Assembly: GCA_017557925.1 (NCBI GenBank)
Contig: JAFYWO010000057.1
Location: 1-7,586, forward strand
From: Alphaproteobacteria bacterium
GTDB lineage: Bacteria; Pseudomonadota; Alphaproteobacteria; RF32; CAG-239
Length of the DNA: 7,586 nucleotides
Direction of reading: 5' to 3'
Positions 5,886 through 7,586 of this stretch are shown here, piece after piece (the stretch's first letter is position 1; each line of letters starts with the position of its first letter). Below the pieces are notes generated by a model that worked only from the letters and a program-made list of their open reading frames with translations, had not been told where the DNA came from and made no database searches. A program made the position numbers and the translations under genes.

Positions 5886-7277
5886 TTGTTTGAGACTCAT
5901 AAAATTGATATTTTTTTTAGCGGGGATAAAAATCTTTTTGATAAAGATGAAGAAATTTTTATCTGCAATAGAACAAAGGTCGTTCGTTTTTTCAAATTAT
6001 TTTTACCGTGCCTGACTGTTATGTTGCTTGGTATTGGTGTTGTTTTATTTAGTTTTGAAACAACACAATCAAATTTATCCGTAGCCAAAGAAGAGAAAAT
6101 TTATTTTGAAAAATTCAAAATAAAAAATACTTTGTTTGAAATTACCGAAAAAGACAATAGACTTAGTATATTGAGAGCCTCTGTTGTTGAAGAAAAAGAA
6201 GTTGGAACAAAAACTTATGATTTAGAAAATCCTTATGCTAAAATCATAGACAGCAAAGATAAAGAAATAACATTAAAAGCTAAAAACGGTTCTTATAACA
6301 AAAACAAGGAAGAACTGTTTTTAGAAGGTGATGTTGTGTCTGTTTATGATAATAAAATGCAAATAGATACAAACAGCGCTACTTACAATTTTAAAACAGA
6401 AACAGGTTTCGGTAATGAAAAAATTATCGGAAAAGGAAAAAATGAGTCTTTTAGCTCAAACTCCTTTAATTTTGATAAAAAAAATAATATCCTAACTCTT
6501 AGAGGAAACGTTAATATAAACAGCAATAATTTGAGCTTAACAACCCCTAACAAAGCTACTTTATTTGTTAATGATAATAAACTTATTGCCACTAAAGCCT
6601 TAGCAAAACAAGATAAAAATACTTTGTATGGAGATAATCTTACAGTATTTTTCAAAGACACTAAAAACTTTGAAATACAAAAAGCAATAAGCGAAGGCAA
6701 CACTGAAATACACTTCGGAAACAAAACGGCTTTTGCTGATAAAGGAGAGTATTTTGCCGACAAAAAAGTAGCTTACTTGTATAACAATGTAAAAATTAAA
6801 GACAGCAATGATTATAGTGCCACCGCCAAAAAAGGAATTTATGATTTATCTAAAAATGATTTTATATTAGAAAATGAGGTTCAAATTAAAAAAGAAACAT
6901 ACAACGCTTTTACAAACAAAGCTATATTCCATCAATCTATCGGCGAGCTCCATTTTTTAGGAAACATCAAGATTGTTAACGGCGAAAACAATGCCTTTAC
7001 TGACAAAGCTATTTATTATCAAAATAAAGATGAATTTCATTTCTTTGGAAATGTTCGCATAAGACAAAAAGAAACTGTTGCAACAGCCAACAAAGGTATA
7101 TATTATGTGAAGAAAAACATTGTTGAATTGGTTGACAATGTGGTTATCACAAGAAATGGCAATATTGTAAGAGGAGATAAGGCTATTTCAGATTTCAATA
7201 CATCCAAAAGTAAGTTAATTGCACAGAAGGGAAGAAGAATATCTGGAAAACTTATTGAAAGTAAACTAAAAAAATAG
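5886..7277 (+). CDS. LptC-LptA fusion: membrane-anchored LPS transport bridge protein
   Basis: A single 463-codon frame fills the place normally held by lptC and lptA. Residues 1-36 are cytoplasmic and one membrane segment lies at about 38-57. The LptC-like domain follows (about 70-215; LENPYAKIIDSKDKEITLKA, 113-132, and ELFLEGDVV, 143-151, resemble alphaproteobacterial LptC). From about 225 the sequence turns LptA/OstA-like: LYGDNLTVFFKD (247-258), ISEGNTEI (268-275) and the closing NIVRGDKAISDFNTSKSKLI (426-445), which matches the end of LptA proteins. No hydrophobic signal peptide, stop or start separates the halves. LptC plus mature LptA normally total about 350-370 residues, so roughly three extra repeat units are present. 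In the known system LptC passes LPS from LptBFG to LptA, which leads to LptD at the outer membrane. The start is TTG, 2 nt after the kdsD stop; the first in-frame ATG (M46) lies inside the membrane segment. An elongated LptC with a separate lptA elsewhere is the main alternative. Confidence 0.8.
   Translation: MFETHKIDIFFSGDKNLFDKDEEIFICNRTKVVRFFKLFLPCLTVMLLGIGVVLFSFETTQSNLSVAKEEKIYFEKFKIKNTLFEITEKDNRLSILRASVVEEKEVGTKTYDLENPYAKIIDSKDKEITLKAKNGSYNKNKEELFLEGDVVSVYDNKMQIDTNSATYNFKTETGFGNEKIIGKGKNESFSSNSFNFDKKNNILTLRGNVNINSNNLSLTTPNKATLFVNDNKLIATKALAKQDKNTLYGDNLTVFFKDTKNFEIQKAISEGNTEIHFGNKTAFADKGEYFADKKVAYLYNNVKIKDSNDYSATAKKGIYDLSKNDFILENEVQIKKETYNAFTNKAIFHQSIGELHFLGNIKIVNGENNAFTDKAIYYQNKDEFHFFGNVRIRQKETVATANKGIYYVKKNIVELVDNVVITRNGNIVRGDKAISDFNTSKSKLIAQKGRRISGKLIESKLKK
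6738..7262 (+). repeat. Six tandem ~29-residue OstA-type units in the LptC/LptA protein
   Basis: Protein units start at residues 285, 315, 344, 373, 402 and 431. Each opens with [DNK]-K-[GA]-x-[YFS], such as DKGEY, KKGIY, NKAIF, DKAIY, NKGIY and DKAIS. Most then carry a strand ending in a GN-like pair plus V/I, such as LGNIKI, FGNVRI and VDNVVI. The spacing is 30, then 29 four times. The pattern fits the paired beta strands of the OstA/LptA jellyroll. The units at 344-372 and 373-401 are the most alike, suggesting duplication, although their DNA has diverged considerably. Confidence 0.7.
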
Positions 7278-7288
7278 GAATCTAGTGA

Positions 7289-7586
7289 ATGGTGACGGGA
7301 GTAAAAAATATTGATAATTCTGTATTAGAGGTTTTTAATATAGGAAAACGATACAAGAATCGCAATGTATTAAGAAATGTTTCTCTTAATGTTAAAAGGG
7401 GAGAAGCAGTTGGACTTTTAGGCCCAAATGGCGCAGGTAAAACCACTTGCTTTTATTGTGTAACCGGTCTGATTACTCCTGATTATGGTGATGTTCATAT
7501 TGACGGACAAGATATTACTTATATGCCCATGTATAAAAGAGCTCGTTTGGGAATCGGATATTTACCTCAAGAGGCTTCTATTTTCA
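7289..7586 (+). CDS. lptB: LPS export ABC transporter ATPase LptB (N-terminal part, cut by window)
   Basis: Cytoplasmic ATPase that, with LptF and LptG, powers extraction of LPS from the inner membrane. The first 99 codons are present, with no stop before the window edge; full LptB is about 240 residues. The Walker A motif is GPNGAGKTT (45-53). The Q-loop region [12 protein letters not shown] (88-99, Q94) is the characteristic LptB version that separates it from other small ABC ATPases. The ATG at 7289 is preceded by AGGAA (7276-7280), which overlaps the stop of the previous gene and is spaced 8 nt. The gap is only 11 nt, so the gene should share a transcript with kdsD and the LptC/LptA gene. 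The ABC signature and Walker B lie outside the window. Confidence 0.95.
   Translation, partial: MVTGVKNIDNSVLEVFNIGKRYKNRNVLRNVSLNVKRGEAVGLLGPNGAGKTTCFYCVTGLITPDYGDVHIDGQDITYMPMYKRARLGIGYLPQEASIF

Noticed and set aside
6021..6023. ATG at codon 46 as the start of the LptC/LptA gene
   Set aside because: It lies in the middle of the only membrane segment and would leave too short an anchor. The upstream TTG gives a normal cytoplasmic-membrane-periplasmic layout.
6383..6763. 126-codon minus-strand frame
   Set aside because: It is antisense to the LptC/LptA gene and low in complexity, and no gene-like start signal or family motif was seen. It is a by-product of AT-rich coding sequence.
1..7586. 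Mobile elements, CRISPR array, tRNA or rRNA genes
   Set aside because: The window is almost fully covered by core genes. I saw no transposase or integrase motifs, no spaced direct repeats and no tRNA-like cloverleaf in the two short gaps.

Overview
The window is a compact, AT-rich (roughly one third G+C by eye) stretch of a Gram-negative chromosome. It carries envelope quality-control genes and lipopolysaccharide (LPS) genes. Gene content and order (mrp facing hflK-hflC-degP, a HolC of the alphaproteobacterial type, kdsD-lptC-lptB) and the protein motifs suggest a low-GC alphaproteobacterium, for example a host-associated or gut lineage. That placement is an inference. No tRNA, rRNA, insertion sequence, CRISPR array or phage gene is visible.

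Layout: (1) Positions 1-980, minus strand, hold an Mrp/ApbC-type Fe-S carrier ATPase cut off by the window edge near its C-terminus. (2) Positions 981-1105 are a divergent AT-rich control region with a short interrupted palindrome. (3) Positions 1106-4812, plus strand, hold a tightly packed run: hflK, hflC, a DegP/HtrA-type periplasmic protease, and holC (DNA polymerase III chi), which overlaps degP by 8 nt. HflK and HflC form the membrane complex that surrounds and restrains the FtsH protease. DegP handles misfolded periplasmic proteins. (4) Positions 4813-4896 are a short gap with an 8-bp inverted repeat overlapping a promoter-like sequence. (5) Positions 4897-7586 hold the LPS run: kdsD (arabinose-5-phosphate isomerase, first step to Kdo), one 463-codon gene that joins an LptC-like membrane anchor and domain to an LptA-like region, and the start of lptB, the ATPase of the LPS export transporter.

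The most unusual feature is the 463-residue LptC/LptA protein. The usual separate lptC and lptA genes between kdsD and lptB are replaced by one uninterrupted frame starting at TTG. It has one N-terminal membrane segment, no internal signal peptide, and a C-terminal half built of regular ~29-residue units. If real, it would be a covalent, membrane-tethered periplasmic bridge for LPS. Everything else looks like ordinary core genes with minor oddities. I found no evidence of a wholly new system.
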